This document shows, piece by piece, positions 1 through 7,461 of a stretch of 64,000 nt of DNA. Position numbers and translations under genes: made by a program. Within the stretch, counting starts at the first letter, position 1. The number at the start of each line of letters is the position of its first letter. The notes beneath the pieces are model-generated. The model saw nothing but the letters and a program-made list of their open reading frames with translations, had not been told where the DNA came from and ran no database searches. This stretch comes from Photobacterium swingsii (GTDB lineage Bacteria > Pseudomonadota > Gammaproteobacteria > Enterobacterales > Vibrionaceae). Location: contig NZ_AP024853.1 of assembly GCF_024346715.1 (NCBI RefSeq), forward strand, positions 1,116,001-1,180,000, given 5' to 3'.

Positions 1-271
1 TAGAATCTAATACTTTTTTATTTTTGCCTTTTACAAAACCATCAATGACTTCAACTCGAACATGCGCTCCGCGAACAACGGCTAAACTTGCCGAAAAATA
101 AACTAACGCAATAAACACATAACGGGATAACTCTTCAGTCCAAGACAGAGAAAAATTAAAAACAAATCTAAATAATATTTGCAAAAAGCACAGAATAATT
201 AGAGCAATAAAAAGAAACGTACTTATGTACTCTTCAATATTGTCTAAGAATGAAGTTTTCTTATCATTCAT
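1..271 (-). CDS. TRAP transporter small permease subunit (DctQ family), 3' part missing at window edge
   Basis: The reverse strand from the ATG at 269-271 gives an open frame that runs off the window, about 90 residues, starting MNDKKTSFLDNIEEY. A long hydrophobic helix (FLFIALIILCFLQILFRFVF) follows, then the sequence SLSWTEELSRYVFIALVYF, which matches the conserved WTEE-R region between the first two membrane helices of DctQ proteins. This subunit bridges the large permease (DctM) and receives substrate delivered by the periplasmic DctP protein. It lies just downstream of dctP, in the same direction, with a hairpin in the gap. Given the dgo genes upstream, the likely substrate is D-galactonate or a similar sugar acid (inference). 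The dctM gene should lie beyond position 1. Confidence 0.88.
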   Translation of the reverse strand, partial: MNDKKTSFLDNIEEYISTFLFIALIILCFLQILFRFVFNFSLSWTEELSRYVFIALVYFSASLAVVRGAHVRVEVIDGFVKGKNKKVLDS

Positions 272-293
272 AACAGCACCATATTTTAATTAT

Positions 294-314
294 AGGGCTG
301 CATTGCACAGCCCT
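294..314 (-). promoter_or_regulatory. Intergenic stem-loop between dctP and dctQ
   Basis: Inverted repeat AGGGCTG / CAGCCCT with a 7-base loop lies in the 54-bp gap between dctP and dctQ. It is G+C rich, but only an A/T-mixed stretch follows on the minus strand, not a clean T run. Such hairpins often stabilise the upstream message or cause partial termination, so that the binding protein is made in excess over the permease. The structure is seen; the role is inferred. Confidence 0.5.
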
Positions 315-325
315 TTCGCGATAAT

Positions 326-1309
326 TTACTGTAACTTAGTGACTTCTTCTGTCAGCTTTTTATATAAATCAGGGTTAATTCTATCGGCGTATTTTTGAAC
401 AACAGGTGCGACTTTCTCATGCATCTCTGCTTTTACTTCTGGTGAAAGAGGCGTGTAAATCAAACCAGCATCGATCATACCTTGCAACGACTTCTCATCT
501 TGCGCTTTAACCGACACACGCATGTGATCAATGGCTACACGGGCTGCTTGTTGCATGGTGGCTTGCTCATCAGCAGTAAGACCATCGTAGAACTTTTTGC
601 CAACGACAAAGACAACCCAAGAATACACATGCCCAGTATCAGACACATACTTTTGAACTTCGTATAAACGCTGCGAGTAGATATTGGTATACGGGTTTTC
701 CTGGCCATCTACCACACCTTGTTGCAGTGATGAGAATAGTTCAGAAAAAGCCATAGGGGTTGGGTTAGCGCCAAGCGAACGGAAAGCATCGAGGTGCGCT
801 TTATTCTGCATAGTACGCAGTTTTAAGCCATCCATATCTGCAATCGTTTTAATTGGGCGAACATTGTTAGTAACGTGACGGAAACCGAAGTTACCGTAAC
901 CTAACCCTACATAACCGGCTTTTTCTAGCTTAGAGGATAATTCCTGTCCCCATTCGCCATCAACAACTTGGTTTGCTACATCGTCATTAGGAAAGATAAA
1001 AGGCAAGGTTAATATATTGAAATCTTTCACAATATTACCAAGTACAGCCGGTGATGGTAAATTCATTTGAACCGCATTAAATTTAATTTGCTCTAATGCT
1101 TCTTGGTCATTACCTAACTGATTACTCGGGTAAATAGTTACTGAAATATCAGTATTATCTTCTACGTATTTCTCAAACTTTTGCATTGCTGCAAATTCAA
1201 AGTGAGATTCAGGTACCCCAATACCAATACGCATAGATTTTCCCTGAACATGTAATGACATTGCCATTAGGGGTACAGCAGCTAGAGCAGCAATTTTACT
1301 TAGTTTCAT
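326..1309 (-). CDS. TRAP transporter substrate-binding protein (DctP family)
   Basis: This 327-residue protein has a Sec signal peptide (MKLSKIAALAAVPLMAMSLHVQG) and a mature body typical of DctP: NQLGNDQEALEQIKFNAVQM near the N-terminus, DGLKLRTMQNKAHLDAF and ALGANP-like GANPTPMAFSELF in the middle, then LQQGVVDGQENP. These are the strongly conserved ligand-pocket segments of the family, including the arginine that salt-bridges a carboxylate ligand. It captures an organic or sugar acid in the periplasm and hands it to the DctQM permease. It lies 24 bp downstream of the KDPGal aldolase gene in the same direction, so it belongs to the galactonate-type operon. A good ribosome site (AAAGGT) precedes the ATG. 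The substrate is inferred from context only. Confidence 0.93.
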   Translation of the reverse strand: MKLSKIAALAAVPLMAMSLHVQGKSMRIGIGVPESHFEFAAMQKFEKYVEDNTDISVTIYPSNQLGNDQEALEQIKFNAVQMNLPSPAVLGNIVKDFNILTLPFIFPNDDVANQVVDGEWGQELSSKLEKAGYVGLGYGNFGFRHVTNNVRPIKTIADMDGLKLRTMQNKAHLDAFRSLGANPTPMAFSELFSSLQQGVVDGQENPYTNIYSQRLYEVQKYVSDTGHVYSWVVFVVGKKFYDGLTADEQATMQQAARVAIDHMRVSVKAQDEKSLQGMIDAGLIYTPLSPEVKAEMHEKVAPVVQKYADRINPDLYKKLTEEVTKLQ

Positions 1310-1333
1310 AAGATACCTTTTGCTTTTCGTATA

Positions 1334-1975
1334 TTAAATGGACATCCAACTGTCACGATACGCCTTCGCGCGTACGCTTAGCTCTGAGGGCTTTATGCCC
1401 TTCTTATACAAGCCAGACCCCAAGCCAAAGCCGTCTACGCCAACATCAACGTAAGACTTCATTTGCTCGACATCTGCCTCTATACCGCCAGTAGGGCAGC
1501 AAATCATTTCAGGAGGTAACACTGATTTGATTGCCTTCACCCCTACAGGCTGAATAAGTTCTGCCGGGAAAAACTTCAATGCAGTAACTCCACAATCTAC
1601 AGCGGTAAACGCTTCTGTTGCGGTTTGTACACCAGAGAACACCACACAATGATGAGCACGAGCTGCACGAATCACTTCTGGGTTCATATTCGGTGTCACA
1701 ATTAATCGCGCTCCCACTTCAAGCACTGGCATTAATTTATCAATATTAGTCACAGTGCCTGCACCAATAATGGCTTGCTCACCATAAGTATCTACGAGCA
1801 TTTTTATACTTAACACTGCGTCAGGGGAATTTAATGGCACTTCAATAAATCTAAATCCGTTATCAATTAAGACATTAGCAATATCCAAAACTTCACTTGG
1901 TTCAACACCGCGTAATATTGCTATTAATGGTAATTCTTTAAACCATACATTATTTCTTAACTCTTCAGTATTCAT
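1334..1975 (-). CDS. dgoA: 2-dehydro-3-deoxy-6-phosphogalactonate aldolase
   Basis: The 213-residue protein is a class I KDPG/KDPGal aldolase, cleaving 2-dehydro-3-deoxy-6-phosphogalactonate to pyruvate and glyceraldehyde 3-phosphate. Visible hallmarks are the phosphate- and carboxylate-binding LIAILRG (Arg22), the catalytic Glu45 in IEVPLNSP, IGAGTV, LIVTPN, and the Schiff-base Lys134 in ALKFFPAE. Length is normal for the family. The ATG overlaps the last 11 bases of the upstream kinase gene, so translation is probably coupled. The pairing with a DgoK-type kinase and a DgoR-like regulator favours the galactonate (DgoA) over the gluconate (Eda) assignment. The dehydratase DgoD is not in the window. 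Confidence 0.92.
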   Translation of the reverse strand: MNTEELRNNVWFKELPLIAILRGVEPSEVLDIANVLIDNGFRFIEVPLNSPDAVLSIKMLVDTYGEQAIIGAGTVTNIDKLMPVLEVGARLIVTPNMNPEVIRAARAHHCVVFSGVQTATEAFTAVDCGVTALKFFPAELIQPVGVKAIKSVLPPEMICCPTGGIEADVEQMKSYVDVGVDGFGLGSGLYKKGIKPSELSVRAKAYRDSWMSI

Positions 1976-2864
1976 TGATTTCGCCCTTGCTATAGATTTT
2001 TGTCATGCCTTTCAAAAAGCATTCATCACCATCAATAACATCAAACTCGATATTAAGGTGTTCTAATGCCAACGCATAATTGGATGCTAACTTTTGTGAA
2101 CCGACTAAATATAACTTATTCAACCTGTTTGATAATATAAACTCATGCCCAATAAGTAGCCCAGATATATAAGCATGTATATTAGAATCCTGGACACCCT
2201 CAAATAGCTTGAAAGTTCTGGCACTAAATAACACATGATTCAGTGGGTGTTTATTACCAATTTCGACCCCTTTAATAAATGCGTCTTTATTAAATTCCTG
2301 CTCAGGTAATGATTTTCCTAATATACTGTGGTTAACCAAAAGAGAATACAATTCCCCCGTCATTACCGTTGAGTAATTTTCTATTTTCCCATCACACCAA
2401 TAAGCATTTTTGCTATGAGTACCAAATAGAATAGCGTTGAAGTCACACTTTATTATTTCGCCTAAGCCAATAAGTTGTATTTCTTCCCCTCGCATGACTT
2501 CAGGGTTACCAAACGCATTAACACAACGAACACCAGAGACTATTTTTGCTTTGTTACCAGAAAGAAGATCCACACTGTGTATGTGATTCGCTAAATCTTG
2601 TGCAGATGCTGGCGCATGGACGTAAGGCACTTCCCGCCAGCCTTGCTGCGATCCGACCATACCGGCCATTATCACGGGTAAATGGCCATATATGCCGTTC
2701 CACCGACTGATTAACTCATCAAACACTTGGGGGAACTGATCTTGCGCGACAGATAACAGTCCCTTTGCTTGTTGGATTTTATCTAGACACTCCCCCGTAT
2801 CGGACATTAGAAACGCCCTAAAATTTGTCGTTCCCCAATCTACTGCAATCCAACTCGCTTTCAT
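1965..2864 (-). CDS. dgoK: 2-dehydro-3-deoxygalactonokinase
   Basis: This is the kinase that phosphorylates 2-keto-3-deoxygalactonate at position 6 before aldol cleavage. The N-terminal WIAVDWGTTNFRAFLM is the phosphate-1 motif of the ASKHA fold as found in DgoK, followed by GMVGSQQGW and later LFGTHSKNAYW and FTGELY-like VMTGELYSLL, all typical of DgoK. An in-frame ATG exists 66 bases upstream, but the start at 2864 is preferred: it has a strong GGAGGCGGG ribosome site and begins directly with MKASWIAVDWG. From that start the protein has 299 residues, the family's usual size. It is the first gene of the operon and overlaps dgoA. Confidence 0.92.
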   Translation of the reverse strand: MKASWIAVDWGTTNFRAFLMSDTGECLDKIQQAKGLLSVAQDQFPQVFDELISRWNGIYGHLPVIMAGMVGSQQGWREVPYVHAPASAQDLANHIHSVDLLSGNKAKIVSGVRCVNAFGNPEVMRGEEIQLIGLGEIIKCDFNAILFGTHSKNAYWCDGKIENYSTVMTGELYSLLVNHSILGKSLPEQEFNKDAFIKGVEIGNKHPLNHVLFSARTFKLFEGVQDSNIHAYISGLLIGHEFILSNRLNKLYLVGSQKLASNYALALEHLNIEFDVIDGDECFLKGMTKIYSKGEINEY

Positions 2865-2894
2865 CCCGCCTCCATGTGTTACTATGATTGCAAT

Positions 2895-2907
2895 CTTGTA
2901 ATACAAG
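2895..2907. promoter_or_regulatory. Probable DgoR-type operator upstream of dgoK
   Basis: CTTGTAATACAAG is a perfect 13-base palindrome with one central base. It fits the FadR-subfamily GntR consensus TNGTNNNACNA exactly. It lies 31 bp upstream of the chosen dgoK start and recurs, with one changed end base, in front of the regulator gene. The site is seen; binding by the neighbouring regulator is inferred. Confidence 0.72.
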
Positions 2908-2934
2908 GTGTTCCATGTAGAGGAGAACACCTTG
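2904..2934. promoter_or_regulatory. Perfect 10-bp inverted repeat between dgoR and dgoK
   Basis: CAAGGTGTTC and GAACACCTTG form a perfect 10-bp stem with an 11-base loop. The left arm shares its first four bases with the operator palindrome next to it. It sits just beyond the dgoR stop codon, so it could stop or stabilise dgoR transcripts, or form a second protein-binding site. No T run follows on either strand, which argues against a classic terminator. Confidence 0.45.
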
Positions 2935-2966
2935 CAGTGCTCAAATGCATTAGTGTGGTTGTGACA

Positions 2967-3695
2967 CTAACGTATTAAATCAGTACCTTTCATGGTTTTA
3001 ACCGTTTTAGCTATGGCCCCCATGATAATTTCACGCATCTTTTCTCTGGCATCTTCAGGCTTACGCATTCTCACCGCGTCCATCACATAATAGTGATCAT
3101 CCAGCGCGGGTTTACTGAGCAGTACATCTTTCTCTAAGGTACGGGAAAATGACACTTCCATGGTCGTTGTTAAGGCATCACCTAGAGAAATCAAAAACGG
3201 ATTCTTTGTCGCCAGCAAAAGCTGCTTATGAAACTCAATATCACCCGTATTAATCTGCACTCTGTCATTATGTTCCAGCCCTGCGGCCATCATATTGTAG
3301 CTTCGCTCAAGCGCGGCAAGGTTGTCCCCAGTTGCATTTAAAGCTGCCAGTGCCGCGGCGTTGGGTTCCACCATCAAACGCACTTCAAGTAAGTGCGGGA
3401 TAAACGTATCGGATGCTTTATATTCCGTTACCCAACGTAGCACATCATGATCCAACCAATTCCACTGATCAGGCGTATTTGCAATGCTGCCCACTTTTGG
3501 CGTTATGGTTATTAGGCCTTTGCTAGCTAATGTCTGCAAAGCACTCCGTACTGATGTTCTTGAAACACCTAATGAGAGAGCGAGTTCATTTTCACCTTTT
3601 AAATATGCACCAGCAGGTGTTCGCTCTTTTAAAATGTCACAGACAATCTGATTTATCGCTAAGGTTGATTTCGACTTTGTCATTCTTGTATTCAT
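2967..3695 (-). CDS. dgoR: GntR/FadR-family regulator, probable galactonate operon repressor
   Basis: The 242-residue protein has an N-terminal winged helix-turn-helix (about residues 10-75; ENELALSLGVSRTSVRSALQ and LASKGLITITPKVGSIA), then QWNWLDHDVLRWV, a segment also characteristic of E. coli DgoR, and a C-terminal FCD effector domain (about 85-235) with LLEVRLMVEPNAAALAA and the metal-site helix DIEFHKQLL. FCD regulators of this type bind sugar acids and derepress the adjacent operon. It lies directly upstream of dgoK in the same direction, and a near-identical operator occurs before both genes, suggesting self-repression. The start at 3695 has an AGAGGTG ribosome site. The symbol is assigned from context and similarity; the effector is not proven. 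Confidence 0.85.
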   Translation of the reverse strand: MNTRMTKSKSTLAINQIVCDILKERTPAGAYLKGENELALSLGVSRTSVRSALQTLASKGLITITPKVGSIANTPDQWNWLDHDVLRWVTEYKASDTFIPHLLEVRLMVEPNAAALAALNATGDNLAALERSYNMMAAGLEHNDRVQINTGDIEFHKQLLLATKNPFLISLGDALTTTMEVSFSRTLEKDVLLSKPALDDHYYVMDAVRMRKPEDAREKMREIIMGAIAKTVKTMKGTDLIR

Positions 3696-3705
3696 TCACC
3701 TCTAT

Positions 3706-3718
3706 CTTGTAATACATG
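3706..3718. promoter_or_regulatory. Second DgoR-type operator, in front of the regulator gene
   Basis: CTTGTAATACATG differs from the palindrome at 2895-2907 in one base. Here the flanks also agree (ATCTTGTAATACA in both). It lies 10 bp upstream of the regulator's ATG, close to its ribosome site, which fits autoregulation. Confidence 0.62.
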
Positions 3719-3832
3719 GTAGAACGAAAATTAACCAGCTTCTGTGATCTATCTTCAGCTTCATAAATACAACAAAAAATTAACCTACAAGCTTATCATT
3801 TAATCAAACCAGCCAGTTTGCAATCAAACACC

Positions 3833-4072
3833 ATGACGACACATTATGTCGCTTCGGTGGTTAATATAGCACTTGTTCGCAACGCATCAGGGGGAAGTCA
3901 TGCAGGCTGTGGATATAGAGAAAAAGCAAGGGCATTCATCAACAGTGCGAAAGGCAAAGCCATCATGAAGCGCTGTGGTTTTCAATCATGGGGGCAGCAT
4001 GAAAAAAACGCCACCAATAAAGATAAACAAAAGCGTAAACGTACACTGGCTAAAAAAGCGAAACGGAAATAA
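3833..4072 (+). CDS. Small basic protein of unknown function upstream of a PcfJ-like gene
   Basis: An open frame of 79 residues from the ATG at 3833 (84 from a TTG at 3818). I do not recognise it. The C-terminal third is extremely basic (KDKQKRKRTLAKKAKRK), suggesting nucleic-acid binding. It ends 9 bp before the PcfJ-like gene, and that stop codon region supplies the next gene's ribosome site, so the two may be one unit. There is no convincing ribosome site before 3833. An internal ATG at 3965 would give only a 35-residue basic peptide. The frame is real in the sequence, but its coding status is uncertain. Confidence 0.45.
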   Translation: MTTHYVASVVNIALVRNASGGSHAGCGYREKARAFINSAKGKAIMKRCGFQSWGQHEKNATNKDKQKRKRTLAKKAKRK

Positions 4073-4081
4073 GGGCTCAAC

Positions 4082-5224
4082 ATGACAGCATTAACTATAT
4101 CAACCACCGAACTTGGCTATGACTTTGATATCGAATTAAGCAGTTGGCATGACAAGCTTTGTGGCTATCGCGTGTTCCCAAATAAAAAAACACCGTTAGA
4201 CGGTGGCTTAGGAATTGGCTTTAATTTTGTGGCGCAATATGACCTTGATGGTGCATGGCTTTCACAAATCCCACAGCATTATTTAACGATCACCGACCCC
4301 TTTCCTGAATACCAATATCAATTACTGTGGTTAGCCGCCAATTCAACGGCTGCAGCGCAAATATTAGAAAGCCGCCCTCTTATCTTAGTCTTGGTATGCC
4401 ATCGCTTTCGCGTGGATAATGAGAGTGCACTGCGATTGTGTCAATTAGGGCAACGCTGCATCCTACAAGCGTTAGGGTTTGATGGGCGAAAAGCATCGCT
4501 TAAATTTTTAGATCGCCTGAATATCAACTTCTCTCAAGGTAACGAGCTAGAACACATCATTCGTTTACTTAATGCCAAAGAACAGCGCTACCTAAAATTT
4601 AAACATTACGCATCAATTGAGTACAACAATCTGGTGCTCGACCAAATCCATCCCTTCCTTACCGGAAGTCGCTTAGGACTTGCCGTTGCCGATGAGCAGC
4701 GAGGTTACCGCACTTGTGGCTTAGCCACTTTTCAAGATGTATTAATGCTCGGGCGCGATCTTGGCATTCATGACCCGATAGCTCATATTGTTCGACAGCC
4801 ATCATTAGCTGCGTTAGAGCAACTGCATGACAATTGGACAGATCAGCGCAATCAACGAATTTATAGTAAGCGATTAAGACCCATAGATCATGAAGTGCTC
4901 TACGATCTACCACTCAAAGGAACAAGTCACATTATTCCCATCAAAGACTATGCAGCGTTAGTCGAAGAAGGGCAAAAGCAGCGCCATTGTATTTCGGTCT
5001 ATCACAGCCGCATTACCTCTGGACAATATTGCGCATTTCGTATGCTGCACCCTGAACGCCTCACCATAGGGATACGCCGCCTTCCTCGGGGACATTTCCC
5101 ATTTGAGATAGACCAAATATCAGGGGTTAAAAATGCCCTGCCATCGGAAGAAAGTCGACAGCTTGTTCACGCTTGGTTTAGCCACTGCCGTCAAAGTTGG
5201 TATTCAAAGAAAAACAGTGCATAA
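4082..5224 (+). CDS. PcfJ-like domain protein
   Basis: A 380-residue cytosolic protein with no signal or membrane segment. The C-terminal third carries the pattern typical of PcfJ-like proteins: ALVEEGQKQRHCISVYHSRI, then GQYCAFRML, LTIGI, and a closing IDQISGVKNALPS block. In these proteins a conserved HC-V--Y---I--G core is followed by strands and a Q--G--N motif. PcfJ was named from the enterococcal conjugative plasmid pCF10, where its role is unclear. Residues 1-250 are less familiar. AAGGG six bases before the ATG is a good ribosome site. The gene follows a small basic ORF and stands alone, with no conjugation genes nearby. The family call is moderate and no activity can be given. Confidence 0.68.
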   Translation: MTALTISTTELGYDFDIELSSWHDKLCGYRVFPNKKTPLDGGLGIGFNFVAQYDLDGAWLSQIPQHYLTITDPFPEYQYQLLWLAANSTAAAQILESRPLILVLVCHRFRVDNESALRLCQLGQRCILQALGFDGRKASLKFLDRLNINFSQGNELEHIIRLLNAKEQRYLKFKHYASIEYNNLVLDQIHPFLTGSRLGLAVADEQRGYRTCGLATFQDVLMLGRDLGIHDPIAHIVRQPSLAALEQLHDNWTDQRNQRIYSKRLRPIDHEVLYDLPLKGTSHIIPIKDYAALVEEGQKQRHCISVYHSRITSGQYCAFRMLHPERLTIGIRRLPRGHFPFEIDQISGVKNALPSEESRQLVHAWFSHCRQSWYSKKNSA

Positions 5225-5260
5225 ACCTTTCAGGTATGGCTGTTTATCTGCTTTCAGCGC

Positions 5261-5299
5261 GCAATCCCCATGAACGGCATATCAGTTCATGGGGATTGC
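5261..5299. terminator. Bidirectional terminator between convergent genes
   Basis: GCAATCCCCATGAAC and GTTCATGGGGATTGC form a perfect 15-bp stem with a 9-base loop, followed on the plus strand by TTTCTTT. It lies between the PcfJ-like gene (plus) and the hydrolase gene (minus). Confidence 0.85.
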
Positions 5300-5321
5300 T
5301 TTCTTTAAAATTAACAGATAC

Positions 5322-6398
5322 CTACATCGACTTACACTTACTAAACATGACCGTATTCAAACCTTCAGATGCTTGCTTTACCGTGTCTGCACACATGGTT
5401 TCTGTAAAAGCGAGCGTATCGTTAAAGTTGTAGCCAATTTGCTCACGAGTATCATAATTGGTGAACAAGAAATCACCGTTATCATGGTTATAAACAAACT
5501 GGGTCCAGCTCGCGTAAGTTTCACCATTCACAGGGTCAATCAAGTCTTGTGGCACAAGGTTGCCCGCATTAAAAGTGCTCAATAATTTACCGCGCGTTTG
5601 TGCCCAGCTTTTGCCTTCTTCTAGTGTTATGTGACTGGTGTTAAACAAGCCGCGTAAGTTACGATCAAGCGATGAAATTGATGATGGAATGTCTTTCGCT
5701 GCTAAATCGGTTAAATCTACCTTTTCCACATACGCACGGTGTTCTTGCTGCAGCGGCGCGTTGGCCATGACACGAAGATCTGATTTGACATCACCACGGT
5801 GCATCACCATCTTGCCGCCCTTGTTCAATTGGAAAAGTGCAATGTTACCCGCTTTATCTTGAACCGAAATATGCAAACCGTGCTGCGTACCATGTAAACC
5901 ATCGGCCCAAGCAATTTGGAATGCGTTGTCATTAAAAGCTGCGGCAACTTCATCAACGCTTGCATAGTTCTCAACCAGATAATCAATTACATTAAGAAAG
6001 CTAACCGCTGGTGCACCAGAGTCTTTATAGTCTTTGATAAATTGCTGTGAGTCATACATATAAAGTAATGATGCTGCTAAGCCTTTTTCATTGATGGCAT
6101 CAGATGTGACACCATGGAAAACATCATATTCACGCTGTGCAACGCTGTGATATTTTGTTTCCCACTGCATGGTTTTCTCATAACTCGGTGTTTCTGCGCT
6201 CATTCGCTCAATACCGACAGGGTTGACTTGAGTTACATTGCCAAGTTGATCACCCCAATCAAGTGAACGCACTGTCGAGACACCGTGTGGCGTATCAAGT
6301 GTAATTCTCGAGCAAGCATGTGCCGTTGACGTTACAGTTGCAAATGCCGTCGCAGCAATAAAAATAGTGGCGAATTTATTCAGTTTGAAGTTTTTCAT
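5322..6398 (-). CDS. Exported linear-amide C-N hydrolase (penicillin V acylase / bile salt hydrolase family)
   Basis: The 358-residue precursor has a signal peptide ending STAHA, immediately followed by Cys29 (CSRITLDTP). In this Ntn-hydrolase family the processed N-terminal Cys is the nucleophile, so signal cleavage itself would expose the catalytic residue. Other family features are Arg44 and Asp47 in TVRSLDWGDQ, the assisting Asn/Asp region GVTSDAINEKGLAASLLY, and the Arg-containing VMANAPLQQEHR. Gram-negative members cleave penicillin V, bile-salt amides or N-acyl homoserine lactones, and some interfere with quorum signals. The substrate cannot be settled here. It is convergent with the PcfJ-like gene and divergent from a LysR gene, which may control it. 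Confidence 0.88.
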   Translation of the reverse strand: MKNFKLNKFATIFIAATAFATVTSTAHACSRITLDTPHGVSTVRSLDWGDQLGNVTQVNPVGIERMSAETPSYEKTMQWETKYHSVAQREYDVFHGVTSDAINEKGLAASLLYMYDSQQFIKDYKDSGAPAVSFLNVIDYLVENYASVDEVAAAFNDNAFQIAWADGLHGTQHGLHISVQDKAGNIALFQLNKGGKMVMHRGDVKSDLRVMANAPLQQEHRAYVEKVDLTDLAAKDIPSSISSLDRNLRGLFNTSHITLEEGKSWAQTRGKLLSTFNAGNLVPQDLIDPVNGETYASWTQFVYNHDNGDFLFTNYDTREQIGYNFNDTLAFTETMCADTVKQASEGLNTVMFSKCKSM

Positions 6399-6541
6399 AA
6401 CTTAACCCTCAACAGTAATAGCCTTATTCAGTAAGGACGTTCATGCCCTTTCAATGTAGCTATTATCGCCAAGTTACTCTAATCTAAAAGCAGCTAAGCA
6501 TAGGGGAACCCCCTTTAATATTACCGTATATGAGGATTAGC

Positions 6542-7417
6542 ATGGCTATCTCGTTAGACCAACTCCAAGCGTTTGTTGCTACCGTTGAGCAAAAAAGCAT
6601 GGCACAAGCGGCGCGCCATATCGGTAAACACGTTTCAACATTACGAGAGCAAATCAATAACCTAGAAATTGATACTGGTTTAACCTTATTTACTCGTCAT
6701 GCCAAATCGATAGAGGTAACTCATGAGGGAAAGCAGCTTTATACCTTTGCCCTTTCAATGTTACGAGAATCGGCGCATTTTGACGCTAAGGTCGATAGTT
6801 TGTTGCAAGGGATCCCCGATAAACTCACTCTCGCGATAGATACAAGCTTGGTAGAACCCGCCTTAGATAATCTGATGGCCGATATTCTTAAGGCATACCC
6901 ATATCTCACTTTAAAAGTGCTAAATGGTGATACCTTGCAAGTTAGGGGGTGGGTACTTTCAGGACAAGCGGATATTGGGTTGATGTTTAGTACCATAAAT
7001 ATGCCGGCAGAAATGGTCGTTAGCAAAGGGTATAATTTTGAAGTGATCCGTGTCGTTCCCCCACAATGGTCACTCATACCACATGCGTCACAACGCGATC
7101 TCGCTGATAAGTTACAACTGACTTTCACCTTTTTACACGATATCGGCATGCGTGATGCTGATGTGCTCAGTCACCGCTATATGCTTTGTAACAATGCTCC
7201 CCAATTGCTCAACTTGATTAAAGCAGGCGTAGGTTGGGGACACTTACCCAAATTTGTTTGTGAAGAAGCCTTAGCGAAAGGAGACGTTATTCAGAACCAA
7301 GAACAAGGTGACACCTACGCAAACTGGCATGCAGATCTCACTTGGCTAAAAGAAAAAGCGATGAATCCAGCTATGCAGATGTTTATCGACGGTGTACGCG
7401 CGTTGCCTGTGCATTAG
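6542..7417 (+). CDS. LysR-family transcriptional regulator
   Basis: From ATG 6542 the product is 291 residues: an N-terminal winged HTH (LDQLQAFVATVEQKSMAQAARHIGKHVSTLREQINNLE) and a C-terminal periplasmic-binding-like effector domain. The start at 6542 is preferred over the in-frame ATG at 6530 because GAGG sits eight bases before it, whereas 6530 has none. It is divergent from the exported hydrolase gene at 5322-6398 with a 143-bp gap, the classical LysR arrangement with a regulated target, so control of the hydrolase is plausible. The effector is unknown. The HTH is slightly atypical (STLREQINNLE where VSRQIKQLE is usual). Confidence 0.88.
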   Translation: MAISLDQLQAFVATVEQKSMAQAARHIGKHVSTLREQINNLEIDTGLTLFTRHAKSIEVTHEGKQLYTFALSMLRESAHFDAKVDSLLQGIPDKLTLAIDTSLVEPALDNLMADILKAYPYLTLKVLNGDTLQVRGWVLSGQADIGLMFSTINMPAEMVVSKGYNFEVIRVVPPQWSLIPHASQRDLADKLQLTFTFLHDIGMRDADVLSHRYMLCNNAPQLLNLIKAGVGWGHLPKFVCEEALAKGDVIQNQEQGDTYANWHADLTWLKEKAMNPAMQMFIDGVRALPVH

Positions 7418-7461
7418 AAATGCTAAATTTAATAAAGATAAAATGAATAAAAGCCTCGATT

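Noticed and set aside
2865..2930. 22-residue N-terminal extension of DgoK
   Set aside because: It overlaps the operator and hairpin, and the downstream ATG has a strong GGAGGCGGG site.
6739..7149. 136-codon antisense ORF within the LysR gene
   Set aside because: Opposite strand of a clear LysR gene, with no family features.
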